The position numbers were made by a program, and so were the translations under genes. From Acidobacteriota bacterium (GTDB lineage Bacteria > Acidobacteriota > Thermoanaerobaculia > UBA5066): 64,000 nucleotides of DNA. The DNA lies in NCBI GenBank assembly GCA_016716715.1, contig JADJVE010000004.1, positions 62,001-126,000 of the forward strand, in the 5' to 3' direction. Below, piece by piece: positions 52,801 through 60,050 of the stretch. The first letter of the stretch is position 1. Each line of letters opens with the position of its first letter. Under the pieces are notes generated by a model. The model was not told the DNA's origin and ran no database searches. It saw only the letters and a list, made by a program, of their open reading frames with translations.

Positions 52801-53033
52801 CGCAGGAAGAAGCCGTCCCGCGCGAAATGCTCGGCGATCCGCGTGAGGTACGGGATCGCCTCCTCGTTGCGGTTGAGGCGCGTGTATAGGTCGCCGACCT
52901 TGTTGAGGATGTTGATGTCGCCCGGCGTCTCCTCGAGGACCTTCAGGTAGTCCTTGAGAGCCGAGTCGACCTTGCCCTTCTGGAGGCTTTTCTCCGCCGA
53001 GGCGAGAAGAGCGTCTCTCTTCGTTCCGGCCAT
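49815..53033 (-). CDS. Large TPR-repeat protein
   Basis: A protein of 1072 residues without a signal peptide. Residues about 1-390 are tandem TPR units (LKDYLKVLEETPGDINILNK, AIPYLTRIAEHFARDGFFLR and others). The middle (about 390-640) is Pro/Ala/Glu-rich low complexity including a hexapeptide repeat ELEAAT. The end (about 640-1072) returns to TPR units (AISEFQRAAKSPLYAVECCS, YNLGIAYKEMSLTDEAISEF). Similar FrzS- or GspE-adjacent tetratricopeptide scaffolds occur in many deep-branching bacteria. Role unknown. It is co-transcribed with the two ABC ATPases and follows rnhB by three bases. Confidence 0.85.
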   Translation of the reverse strand: MAGTKRDALLASAEKSLQKGKVDSALKDYLKVLEETPGDINILNKVGDLYTRLNRNEEAIPYLTRIAEHFARDGFFLRGIAIYKRINRLDPARLDVYERLAELYAKQGLTTDAKSQYQVLADYHARNDNAIGAIGIYQKMVGIDPQNIQLHVKLADFFTQARRKPDALKEYTIVAALLKDRGALDESIQVYEKALQMAPDNVEVLRSFVPLLVSASRSREARLFVKRALDTTPRSLPLFLLAAEAALQDGDVKDAQEWLGKAQAIEASSEEVLQLAVRVQQAGGTATLTFEAAAALADQAMRRGEAKRALGILVPLAEASLDREDVLSRVIHVAEAAGDQAAVIHWRSALVDLHRKQNRIGDAAEGLRALLKLVPDSPEFRNRLAQLDPSLGRGVERSGSRERPAIPPPSMETSGRRAQPAPAAPVRPDAPADETPRPGPPASEPASLEKSAPLDVPPIEVTGSRRAPAAPVPPIPPPPSFSAVPAATAAPESTGEFVFELEDGDLVHDPGSTGPVPAAVRRLSQPGTSAFDRSASGKRPTPAAAPAPALGALEQLPEVSPLSTAPNFGQGAAHSDASGFDWAASQPLPEVASAGLPAAMEAEPTVEVEAPTELEAATELEAATELEAATELEAATEPEPAGAALPAATEEVPASLSSDIVEGALGEAEVFRKYGLYDKAIEHLRSVLKHAPATLALREKVFELALEGGRRKVALAEAEKLKDLYRSAGREDRVSALDSLLVERTSAEMGEPAEAERSTTAPGARVRGAKPPSSPEPPPSAVATADEPSAEELLEIDFCLEQGMVVDASERLQALERKFPGHPQIAKRRSRLEGGGGEDARPALSDILSEDFESVLDAELGRALTDQMTKGAEEPAPPEAPEAPAGAPVLTDESALFSDEQEFFNFAGELQSEMRQETHTPEASVDASGREIPLEEIFREFKKGVEQQLSPEDFETHYNLGIAYKEMSLTDEAISEFQRAAKSPLYAVECCSMLGLCFLEKGMPQLAIKWYRKGLDAPNIRDDDRLGLQYDLAGVYAGLGDRDNAYKTFLEIYGANASFRDVGERLKELSPA
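51124..51213 (-). repeat. 18-bp tandem repeat (five units) inside the TPR gene
   Basis: Unit TCGGTCGCCGCCTCGAGC with TCC/TCG variants repeats at 51124, 51142, 51160, 51178 and, diverged, 51196. It encodes ELEAAT repeats and is a candidate for copy-number variation without frame loss. Confidence 0.85.
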
Positions 53034-53036
53034 GCT

Positions 53037-53729
53037 TCAGGCCGCCCGGGGCGCCCCGGCGCGGCGGCGCACGAGGACGCGTTCGAAGGTGAGGCGGTGC
53101 TCCGGGCTCGGCCCGTGGCGCCTCAGCGCCGCGAGGTGCTCCGGCGTCCCGTAGCCGCGGTGCGACGAGAAGCCGTAAAACGGGAAGACGTCGTCGAGCT
53201 CGTCCATCCGCGCGTCGCGCGCGGTCTTGGCGACGATCGACGCGGCGGCGATCGCCGCGACCCGCGCGTCGCCCCGGATGAAGGCGCGCTGCGGGACGTC
53301 GAGGCCGGGCATGTGGACCGCGTCGAAGAACACGAGTGACGGAGTCGCGCCGGCGCGCGCGAGGTTCTCGAGGGCCCGGCGCATCGCGAGAAGCGTCGCG
53401 TCCACAATGCCGAGCGCATCAATCTCCGCGGCGGTCGCCGCGCCGACCGCGGCCCCCGCGGCCGCGGCACGGATGCGGACGTCGAGGTCCTCGCGAACCT
53501 CGGGCAGGAGCGCCTTGGAGTCGTCGAGGCCGAGGAGCGGCTGCGGCCCCTCGAACACGACCGCGCCCGCGTAGACCGGTCCCGCGAGGCAGCCCCGCCC
53601 GACCTCGTCGACGCCGGCGATCAACCGGTGGCCTTCGGCACGCGCGTCGTCCTCGATCCGAAACAATGCAGAGACACGTTTCCTCTCAGACCCCAGGTCG
53701 CATGCATTCCGGCCGGCGCCAGGTCCCAT
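53037..53729 (-). CDS. rnhB: Ribonuclease HII
   Basis: Removes RNA from RNA/DNA hybrids. Motifs: AGVDEVGRGCLAGPVYAGAV with the catalytic Asp-Glu, FFDAVHMPG (third Asp) and AAASIVAKTARDARM. The first 15-20 residues before SALFRIEDDARAEGH are weak, so a GTG inside (VSALFRIED) may be the true start. It closes the ffh-rpsP-rimM-trmD-rplS-rnhB block. Confidence 0.94.
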   Translation of the reverse strand: MGPGAGRNACDLGSERKRVSALFRIEDDARAEGHRLIAGVDEVGRGCLAGPVYAGAVVFEGPQPLLGLDDSKALLPEVREDLDVRIRAAAAGAAVGAATAAEIDALGIVDATLLAMRRALENLARAGATPSLVFFDAVHMPGLDVPQRAFIRGDARVAAIAAASIVAKTARDARMDELDDVFPFYGFSSHRGYGTPEHLAALRRHGPSPEHRLTFERVLVRRRAGAPRAA

Positions 53730-53782
53730 CGTGCCTCAACTGTACCCCGCCCCGGGGCGACCCGCGGCGGAGAGTGTGGAGC

Positions 53783-54133
53783 TTAGTTGTCGCGCTTCTC
53801 GGCGATGCGGGCGGCCTTGCCGCGGCGCGCGCGGAGATAGTAGAGCTTCGCGCGGCGAACCTGTCCGTGGCGCTCCACTTCGATGCGCTCGAGGACGGGA
53901 GAGTGCACGGGGAACGTGCGCTCGACGCCGACACCCTGGGAGATCTTGCGAACCGTGAACGTCTCCCTCACGCCGCCGCCCTTGCGGGCGATGACGAGGC
54001 CCTGGAAGACCTGGATGCGTTCCTTTTCGCCTTCCTTGACCTTGACGTGGACCTTGACCGTGTCGCCGGGAGCGAACGGGGGAACATCCGACCTGAGTCC
54101 GGCCTTCTCGGCCATCAGAAGCTTGTCCGACAT
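53783..54133 (-). CDS. rplS: 50S ribosomal protein L19
   Basis: A protein of 116 residues: PPFAPGDTVKVHVKVKEGEK, RIQVFQGLVIARKGGGVRET, FTVRKISQGVGVERTFPVHS and RAKLYYLRARRGKAARI, all typical. A GGAGG seven bases before the ATG decides the start at 54133 against a longer frame. Confidence 0.98.
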   Translation of the reverse strand: MSDKLLMAEKAGLRSDVPPFAPGDTVKVHVKVKEGEKERIQVFQGLVIARKGGGVRETFTVRKISQGVGVERTFPVHSPVLERIEVERHGQVRRAKLYYLRARRGKAARIAEKRDN

Positions 54134-54222
54134 CTCGGAACCTCCAACACGAAACTGACGGGGGGAATCAGGCAGGGACACGTACATCCGCACCCCGGAA
54201 AGTTCGCCCGTAGCCGCCGATT

Positions 54223-54972
54223 CTACGTGGATCGCGGCCGCCCGGCAAGTCGCTCAAGGGTGGCCCTTTCCTCCGCTGAGAGGGGAGCCCTTTCGAGCAG
54301 ATCGGGACGGCGCTTCCACGTGGCCTCGAGCTGCTGCTGGCGCCGCCAGCGGCGGATCAGCTCATGGTGGCCCGAGAAAAGGACGTCCGGAACGGCGAGG
54401 CCCCGGAACTCCCGCGGCCTGCTGTAGTGGGGGTGGTCGAGGAGGCCGTCCTCGAAGCTGTCCGCGCGAACGCTCCCCGCGTCGCCGACGACGCCGGGCA
54501 CGTAGCGCGAGACGGCCTCGACGATCGCGAGGGCCGCGACCTCCCCACCGGAGAGGACGAAGTCGCCGAGCGAGATCTCCTCGTCGAAGAGGCCGGCCTC
54601 CCGCGTGCGCTCGTCGACGCCTTCGTAACGCCCGCACACGAGGGCGACGCGCGGCCGGGCCGCGAGCTCCTTCGCCACGGAGGCGTCGAACCGGCGCCCC
54701 TGCGGGGAAAGGAAGACGACATGCGGCGCCGGAGCGCCCGCCTCGCCCCGCAGCGCGTCCACGGCCGCGAAGATCACGGGAGCGGTGAGGACCATTCCGG
54801 GGCCGCCGCCGTAGGGTTCGTCGTCCACCTTCCGGTGGGCGTCGTCGCTGAAGTCGCGCAGGTCCAGGACACGCAGGTCGAGGAGCCCGGCCTCCACCGC
54901 TCGGCCGACGAGCGACTCGTCGAAGGGCGAGGCGAAGTACCCGGGAAAGAGAGTCACGACGTCGAAGCGCAT
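54223..54972 (-). CDS. trmD: tRNA (guanine-N1)-methyltransferase TrmD
   Basis: A protein of 249 residues methylating G37 of tRNAs. Trefoil-knot motifs LSPQGRRFD, VCGRYEGVDERT and LGDFVLSGGEVAAL are present, as is PYGGGPGMVL. Gene order rimM-trmD-rplS is standard. Confidence 0.98.
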   Translation of the reverse strand: MRFDVVTLFPGYFASPFDESLVGRAVEAGLLDLRVLDLRDFSDDAHRKVDDEPYGGGPGMVLTAPVIFAAVDALRGEAGAPAPHVVFLSPQGRRFDASVAKELAARPRVALVCGRYEGVDERTREAGLFDEEISLGDFVLSGGEVAALAIVEAVSRYVPGVVGDAGSVRADSFEDGLLDHPHYSRPREFRGLAVPDVLFSGHHELIRRWRRQQQLEATWKRRPDLLERAPLSAEERATLERLAGRPRST

Positions 54973-54980
54973 GGCGGACC

Positions 54981-55499
54981 TCAGTCGAGGAGACCTGGTG
55001 GCGGATTGAGGACGATGCGTTTTCGCGCGACGTCGACCGACACGACGATGGGGGCCGTGAACGGGACCTCCCGCTCCCCCCGTACCGTCTCGAGGACGAG
55101 GATCGGGCGCCCGCCCGCGTCGGCGAGGGAACTGACGCGCCCGAGCCGGCTGCCCTTCTCGTCGAAGGCCTCCGCCCCCTCGATCTCCCAGTGGTAGACG
55201 AAGCCATCGGGGCGGGGAGCGACGTCCTGCGCGTTCACGCTCAACTCCGCGTTCCTGAGCGTCGCGGCCGCCGAAACGTCCGAAATTCCTTCGAAGGTGA
55301 GGAGAACGCGGTCCTGATGCGGGCGTGCCGCCGCGATGCGGACCTCTCGCACCTCGTGCGCACCGCCGGAGAGGCGGACTCTTAACCCTTCAGAGAATCT
55401 CTCCGGAAAATCCGTCAGCACTTCGACGACGACCTCGCCCTTCAGGCCGTGGGGCTTCACGACCCTGCCGATCACGACCCGGTCTTCGGGCGAGGTCAC
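54981..55499 (-). CDS. rimM: 16S rRNA processing protein RimM
   Basis: A protein of 172 residues. N-terminal barrel VVIGRVVKPHGLKGEVVVEV and C-terminal PRC barrel ending in RIVLNPPPGLLD. It assists 30S head maturation. GTG at 55499 is chosen; the longer frame to 55595 would overlap rpsP. Confidence 0.95.
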   Translation of the reverse strand: MTSPEDRVVIGRVVKPHGLKGEVVVEVLTDFPERFSEGLRVRLSGGAHEVREVRIAAARPHQDRVLLTFEGISDVSAAATLRNAELSVNAQDVAPRPDGFVYHWEIEGAEAFDEKGSRLGRVSSLADAGGRPILVLETVRGEREVPFTAPIVVSVDVARKRIVLNPPPGLLD

Positions 55500-55531
55500 T
55501 CGATCGTTCTCGCGCGCCGGCGCTTCGCGCG

Positions 55532-55765
55532 TCAGGCGGGTTTCGCGATGAGCTTCCGCACGGTCTCGGAGGCGGAGGCGCCCTTCGCGATCCACGCCTT
55601 CGCCTTCTCACGATCGAGCTTGAGAAGCGGCGGGTTCTTCGTGGGGTCGTAGTGGCCGAGCTCCTCGAGGACCTTGGCGGTCGGCGTGCGGCGGCTGTCG
55701 GAGACGACGATACGGTAGGCCGGGGCGTTCGTGCCGCCGACGCGGCGCAGACGGATCTTGAGCAT
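55532..55765 (-). CDS. rpsP: 30S ribosomal protein S16
   Basis: A protein of 77 residues beginning MLKIRLRRVGGTNAPAYRIV, with DSRRTPTAKVLEELGHYDP and KAWIAKGASASETV. Full length for the short form. Confidence 0.98.
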   Translation of the reverse strand: MLKIRLRRVGGTNAPAYRIVVSDSRRTPTAKVLEELGHYDPTKNPPLLKLDREKAKAWIAKGASASETVRKLIAKPA

Positions 55766-55787
55766 TTCTTTCCTTTTCTTCTGGACG

Positions 55788-57089
55788 TCAGCCGCGCATG
55801 CGCGCGGCGCCCTTCATCATCTTCTTCATCGAGAGGTATTGCTTGAGGAGCTGGTTGACCTCGGGAACGCTCGTCCCCGAGCCCTTCGCGATTCGCTTCT
55901 TGCGGCCGGCGTCGAGGATCTTCGGATCCTCCCGCTCGGCGGGCGTCATCGAGTCGATCATCGCCTCGAGGCTCTTTGTGGCGTTCTCGGGGATCTCGAG
56001 GTCGTGGAGCTGCTTCATCGGCCCGACCTTCGGGAGGTGGCCGAGCAGGCTGCCGAGCGAACCCATCTTCTTCAGCTGCGTCATCTGCTCGCGCAGGTCC
56101 GTCAGCGTGAACGTGTTCTTCCGGAGCTTCTCCGCCGCGCGGAGGGCCGCGGCCTCGTCGGTCTCGGCGGAGACCTTCTCGATGAGGGTCAGGACGTCGC
56201 CGAGGCCGAGGAGGCGCGATGCGGCGCGGTCCGGGTGGAACGGCTCGAGGTCCGCGACCTTCTCGCCGGTGCCCGTGAACTTCAGGGGCTTGCCGACGAC
56301 CTTCGCGAGCGAGAGCGCGGCGCCGCCGCGCGCGTCGCCGTCCGTCTTCGTCAGGATGACGCCCGTGAGCGGGAGCTTCGCGCCGAACGCCTCCGCCGAG
56401 CGCACGGCGTCCTGGCCGGTCATCGCGTCCGCGACGAAGAGGATCTCGTCGGGCTCGGTGGCGGCCCGGATGCGTGCGACCTCGTCCATGAGGACCTCGT
56501 CGACGTGGAGCCGGCCCGCGGTGTCGACGATCGCCACGTCGTAGCCGAAGAGCTTCGCATCCTTCACGGCCGCCCGCGCCCGGGCCACGGCGTCCATCTC
56601 GCCCTTCGGGTCGAACGCCATCAGGCCGTTCTCTTTCGCGAGCGTCCGGAGCTGCTCGGTCGCGGCCGGGCGGTGCACGTCGGCCGGAATGAGAAGAACC
56701 TGCTTGCCGAAGCCCTTCTTGAGGTGGAGGGCCAGCTTGGCCGCGGTCGTGGTCTTGCCCGAGCCCTGAAGGCCGACGAGAAGGATCACGGACGGCCGCT
56801 TCTTGATCGCGAGAGGCGCCTGCTGGCCGCCGAGGATGGCCGTCAGCTCGTCCCGGACGATCTTGATGACCTGCTGGGCGGGCGAGAAGGAAGTCAGGAC
56901 CTCCTGCCCCACGGCCTTCTCCCGGACGGCGGCCGTGAAGTCCTTGACGACGCTCAGGTTGACGTCGGCCTCCAGGAGCGCCGTGCGGATCTCCTTCAGC
57001 GCCTCGTCGACGTGGAACTCGGTCAGGTGGCCTTCGCCGCGCAGCTCCTTGAAGACACGCTGCAGCCGGTTGGAGAGGGACTCGAACAT
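55788..57089 (-). CDS. ffh: Signal recognition particle protein Ffh
   Basis: A GTPase of 433 residues that targets nascent membrane proteins with 4.5S RNA. NG domain motifs: LQGSGKTTTAAKLA, DTAGRLHVDEVLM, TKTDGDARGGAAL. The M domain ends in a short Met-rich tail (YLSMKKMMKGAARMRG) and contains KRIAKGSGTSVPEVNQLLKQ for RNA binding. First gene of the minus-strand block. Confidence 0.98.
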   Translation of the reverse strand: MFESLSNRLQRVFKELRGEGHLTEFHVDEALKEIRTALLEADVNLSVVKDFTAAVREKAVGQEVLTSFSPAQQVIKIVRDELTAILGGQQAPLAIKKRPSVILLVGLQGSGKTTTAAKLALHLKKGFGKQVLLIPADVHRPAATEQLRTLAKENGLMAFDPKGEMDAVARARAAVKDAKLFGYDVAIVDTAGRLHVDEVLMDEVARIRAATEPDEILFVADAMTGQDAVRSAEAFGAKLPLTGVILTKTDGDARGGAALSLAKVVGKPLKFTGTGEKVADLEPFHPDRAASRLLGLGDVLTLIEKVSAETDEAAALRAAEKLRKNTFTLTDLREQMTQLKKMGSLGSLLGHLPKVGPMKQLHDLEIPENATKSLEAMIDSMTPAEREDPKILDAGRKKRIAKGSGTSVPEVNQLLKQYLSMKKMMKGAARMRG

Positions 57090-57140
57090 CGCCGCGCGGA
57101 GTGTATCAGGCGACCTTTCCGGGCCAAGTCACTGACAGGC

Positions 57141-57168
57141 TTGACAGAACGGGCGTTTCCCGTATCCT
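57141..57168 (+). promoter_or_regulatory. Sigma70-type promoter of the small lipoprotein gene
   Basis: TTGACA (57141-57146), 16-base spacer, TATCCT (57163-57168). The -35 is a perfect match. It implies a leader of about 145 bases before the ATG at 57322. Nothing else recognisable lies in the 232-base gap after ffh. Confidence 0.65.
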
Positions 57169-57321
57169 CTCCCCGAAGCTCGAGGCGGAGTGCATTCCGT
57201 CGGAGTTGGAGTGTTCCCGCCCGTTTCGCACGTCAAGCCCGGTTTCAACACGCTCGTTCCAGAAGACGCCAGAAGGCGCAACGTTCCACAAGAACGAAAT
57301 CGAAAAAGGAGAACCCAGAAC

Positions 57322-57552
57322 ATGAAGAAGCTCACGTCCACCCTCGCCCTCGTCGCCCTCGCCACGTCGCTCGTTGCCTGCTCCAAGCCCGAGGAGAAGA
57401 AGCCCGAAGTGAAGGCCGAGGCCCCGAAGGTCGTCGAGGAGACCAAGACGACGTCCACGACCACCACGACTACGGCCCCCGACGCCGCCACGGCGACGAC
57501 GGCCACGACCACCACCACGGTCACGACGACGTCCGCCCCCGCCACGAAGTAA
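57322..57552 (+). CDS. Small threonine-rich lipoprotein
   Basis: A protein of 76 residues. Signal peptide MKKLTSTLALVALATSLVAC with lipobox LVAC, then a Lys/Glu-rich segment (SKPEEKKPEVKAEAPK) and a tail of mostly Thr and Ala (TTSTTTTTTAPDAATATT and on) that suggests an extended, possibly glycosylated stalk. An AAAGGAG precedes the ATG. It is a single-gene unit with its own promoter and a strong terminator, which suggests high expression. Function unknown. An in-frame upstream GTG (57190) was rejected. Confidence 0.85.
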   Translation: MKKLTSTLALVALATSLVACSKPEEKKPEVKAEAPKVVEETKTTSTTTTTTAPDAATATTATTTTTVTTTSAPATK

Positions 57553-57580
57553 GTACCGCTCCCTTAACGGAGCACGAGGA

Positions 57581-57612
57581 CGCCCCGGCTCGCCGGGGCG
57601 TTTCTCTTTTTT
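57581..57612 (+). terminator. Rho-independent terminator of the small lipoprotein gene
   Basis: CGCCCCGG and CCGGGGCG form an 8-bp stem with loop CTCG (57581-57600), followed by TTTCTCTTTTTT. Strong and correctly placed 28 bases after the stop. Confidence 0.93.
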
Positions 57613-57664
57613 GGGCCGGGCAGGCTGGCAGGTTCCTTGCGAAGATCGGAGATGGAGACGGACC

Positions 57665-58564
57665 ATGACGAAACGCTTCGTACCCGCCCTCGCCCTCCTC
57701 GCGCTTCTTGCCGCCGCCTCCGCGCCCGCCGCCGAGCCGGCTTCCGATCCCCGGCCGGCGCCCGTCGCGCCGCGGGCGAGCGTTCCCGCACCGCCGCGAG
57801 ACGCCGCCGGACGGACGGCGCTCGATTCGATCGTCTCGTCGGATTCGTTCCTGCCGGCCGTCCACATCAACGGCGCGTCGGGCGTCTTCCGCACCGACGT
57901 CTGGATCTTCAACCCCGACCCGAACATCAAGGCCGTCGTGGACCTCTACTACACCGAGGCGGACCGCGACGGCGCGGCCTCGCCGGGCATCCGCATCACG
58001 CCCGACCTCGATCCGCGCGAGTCGGTGACGCTGTCGGACATCGTCAAGGACTACTTCGGCAAGAGCTCGAGCTACGGCCTCCTCGAGGTGAGGGGCAGCC
58101 TCCCCCTCATCGTCACGAGCAACACGTTCAACGTCGCGGGAGCGACGCCCGGCACGTACGGCCAGTTCTCGCCCGGACAGGCCCTCCGCAACGCGCTCGG
58201 TTTCGACAACTCGATTTTCGGCGATCTCTACGTCACGGGGCTCGTCAACGATGCGAACCACCGCACGAACGCCGTCGTGATGAACCCGACGGGCACGACT
58301 CTCGAGGCGGGCGTCCAACTCGTGGACTCGGTCGGGAACGTCTACAAGACGGTCGTCAAGGTCGTCCCGCCGTACTCCCTCACCCAGCTCAACGACATCT
58401 TCTACCAGGATTTCGCTTCCTCGAACCCGCCGCCGGGCGGCCCGTGGCGCCTGAACGTCTACGTGGACCTCTCGAACGGCGCCAAGGTGCTCTGCTACGC
58501 CACCGTCACGGACCTCCGGACGGGCGACCCGTACCTCATCCCCGGACAGGCGGCCCGACCGTAG
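57665..58564 (+). CDS. Secreted protein of unknown function (Acidobacteriota-type)
   Basis: A protein of 299 residues with a signal peptide (FVPALALLALLAAASAPAAE) and a Pro-rich linker, then a beta-rich region: LPAVHINGASGVFRTDVWIF, NPDPNIKAVVDLYYTEADRD, SVTLSDIVKDYFG, NTFNVAGATPGTYGQFSPGQ. I associate this pattern (FRTDVW, TYGQF) with multi-copy extracellular proteins of Acidobacteriota; no biochemical role is known to me. It precedes the HAD gene by one base. Confidence 0.8.
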   Translation: MTKRFVPALALLALLAAASAPAAEPASDPRPAPVAPRASVPAPPRDAAGRTALDSIVSSDSFLPAVHINGASGVFRTDVWIFNPDPNIKAVVDLYYTEADRDGAASPGIRITPDLDPRESVTLSDIVKDYFGKSSSYGLLEVRGSLPLIVTSNTFNVAGATPGTYGQFSPGQALRNALGFDNSIFGDLYVTGLVNDANHRTNAVVMNPTGTTLEAGVQLVDSVGNVYKTVVKVVPPYSLTQLNDIFYQDFASSNPPPGGPWRLNVYVDLSNGAKVLCYATVTDLRTGDPYLIPGQAARP

Positions 58565-58565
58565 C

Positions 58566-59174
58566 GTGGCGCGCGCCCTCCTTCTCGACCTCGGCAACGT
58601 CCTCGTCCGCTTCGACCACGGGCTGACGCTCGCGCGGCTCGAGGAAGTCACGGGCATTTCCGCAGCCACGCTGAAGCCGCACGTCTTCGGACCGCTCGAG
58701 CGCGACTTCGACCTCGGGCGCATCGGCGCGGGCGCGTTCTTCCGCGCCGTGGAAGCGGCCGCGACCCTCCCCCGGCTTCCCGACGACGTCTGGATTCCGG
58801 CGTGGCGCGACATCTTCTTCCGAGACGAGCGCGCCCTCGCGCTGCTTCTGCGGCTTGCGCCGGGCGTCACGCCGGTCCTCGTGTCGAATACGAACGCGCT
58901 CCACTGGGAGGGCGTTCTCGCCGTCGCTCCCGAGATTCCCCGCCTCCTGCCGCGGCGCGCTCTCTCGTTCGAGATCGGCGCCGCCAAGCCCGATCCGGCG
59001 CACTTCGCCGCGGCTCTCGCCCTCGCAAACGCGGCGCCGCGCGACGCCGTCTTCGCGGACGACCGCGCCGAGATGGTCGAGGCGGCGCGGGCGCTCGGGA
59101 TCGACGCGTTCGTGGTCCGGTCCTCGAAGACGCTGGAGGAAGATCTCGCACGACGGGAACTTCTGAGCTCGTGA
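58566..59174 (+). CDS. HAD-superfamily (class IA) hydrolase
   Basis: A protein of 202 residues from a GTG. Motif I is LLLDLGNVLVRFD, where the first catalytic Asp is followed by LGN, as in YihX-type phosphatases. Motif II VLVSNTNALHW, motif III Lys in AAKPDP and motif IV FADDRAEMVEAA are present. It hydrolyses a phosphate ester; alpha-glucose-1-phosphate is the YihX substrate, which would fit the glgP reaction elsewhere in the window, but this is speculative. Confidence 0.88.
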   Translation: MARALLLDLGNVLVRFDHGLTLARLEEVTGISAATLKPHVFGPLERDFDLGRIGAGAFFRAVEAAATLPRLPDDVWIPAWRDIFFRDERALALLLRLAPGVTPVLVSNTNALHWEGVLAVAPEIPRLLPRRALSFEIGAAKPDPAHFAAALALANAAPRDAVFADDRAEMVEAARALGIDAFVVRSSKTLEEDLARRELLSS

Positions 59175-59178
59175 GCCG

Positions 59179-59691
59179 GTGATCCGGGGATATTCTTTGA
59201 AGGTGAAGAGGGGAACGGTTCTCGCCGGCGTGCTGATCGCTTTTGCCGTCGCCGCCACCGGCTGCCGCGGCCGCGAGGAGGGTGCTTCGCCGGCGGGTGA
59301 GCCTCTCGACCATTCGAAGAAATCTTCCTCTTCCTCCCTCTCTCTCCCCTTTGTCGCCCTCTCCTTCGACGAGGCCCTTGCCCGGGCGCGCGCCGAGAAG
59401 AAGCTGGTCTTCGTCGACCTGTACGCGGACTGGTGCACCTGGTGCACGAAGATGGACGAAGAGGTCTTCGTCGAACCGCGCGTTCAGAAGGCGCTTCTCG
59501 CCTTCGTTCCGATCAAGGTGGACACCGACAAGAGCAGCGGGCGCGCGGTCGCGAATCGCTATCGGGTCGCGGGCCTGCCCGCGTATCTCGTCGTGAACGG
59601 CGACGGGGAGCTCGTGGCGCGCTTCGACGGCTACCTGCCCGTCGAGGCGTTCCTTCGGAAGCTCGGTCGCACCGCGGGCGGCAGCGGCTGA
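59179..59691 (+). CDS. Thioredoxin-fold lipoprotein
   Basis: A protein of 170 residues. Signal sequence with lipobox (VLIAFAVAATGC), a linker, then a thioredoxin fold of the DsbD-gamma/DUF255 type: FVDLYADWCTWCTKMDEEVF with the redox pair CTWC, and the cis-Pro in VAGLPAYLVV. It probably reduces periplasmic disulfides. Both arms of E8 fall in its N-terminal third: the left one encodes GYSLKVKRG at the very start and the right one the DHSKKSSSSSLSLPF linker. The real start may be the GTG of VKRGTVLAG instead of the one at 59179. Confidence 0.85.
   Translation: MIRGYSLKVKRGTVLAGVLIAFAVAATGCRGREEGASPAGEPLDHSKKSSSSSLSLPFVALSFDEALARARAEKKLVFVDLYADWCTWCTKMDEEVFVEPRVQKALLAFVPIKVDTDKSSGRAVANRYRVAGLPAYLVVNGDGELVARFDGYLPVEAFLRKLGRTAGGSG
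59185..59352. repeat. Paired inverted motif, element E8 (thioredoxin-like lipoprotein gene)
   Basis: Left arm 59185-59212, minus strand CACCTTCAAAGAATATCCC. Right arm 59309-59352, ACCATTCGAAGAAATCTTC then a pyrimidine run of about 25 bases. Interior 96 bases encode the lipoprotein signal peptide. Confidence 0.7.
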
Positions 59692-59726
59692 ACGCAACGG
59701 GCGACCCCTCCCGCCATCCGCTCTTC

Positions 59727-60050
59727 ATGAAGGGCCTCGAGGAGTTCCGCGCCGGGCGCTTCTTCGAGGCGCACGAGGAGTGGGAGTCGCTCTGGATGAC
59801 GTCGGAGGGCGACGCGAAGCTCTTCCTCCAGGCGCTCATCCAGGTGGCGGCCGCCTGCGTCCACCTCACGCGCGGCAACGCCGCGCCCGGGGTACGGCTG
59901 CTGACTCTCGCCGACGAGAAGCTCGCGCGCTTCGCGAACGCCTTCGGAGGAATCAATACGGATTTTCTTAGAAAGGAAATCAGGCAGGCAGCGGAGCGAG
60001 TCGGGCGGGGCGACGCGCCGGACGAGGTCGCGAAGGCAATTCGGCTTTAG
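59727..60050 (+). CDS. DUF309 family protein
   Basis: A helical protein of about 107 residues with the family motif FRAGRFFEAHEEWESLWM and FLQALIQVAAACVHLTRGN. Conserved Glu, His and Trp may bind metal. Residues SRHPLF upstream also fit the family, so translation may start earlier, perhaps at a non-ATG codon overlapping the previous stop. Element E9 encodes NTDFLRKEI near the end. The last four bases overlap the convergent glycosyltransferase gene. Confidence 0.8.
   Translation: MKGLEEFRAGRFFEAHEEWESLWMTSEGDAKLFLQALIQVAAACVHLTRGNAAPGVRLLTLADEKLARFANAFGGINTDFLRKEIRQAAERVGRGDAPDEVAKAIRL
59961..59981. repeat. Compact hairpin form of the inverted motif, element E9
   Basis: GATTTTCTT and AAGGAAATC face each other across only three bases (AGA), with one mismatch. 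It reads like the two arm cores of other elements brought together. Confidence 0.5.

Noticed and set aside
57190..57321. N-terminal extension of the small lipoprotein from a GTG at 57190
   Set aside because: It would bury the signal peptide and lipobox; the ATG at 57322 has a good AAAGGAG upstream.
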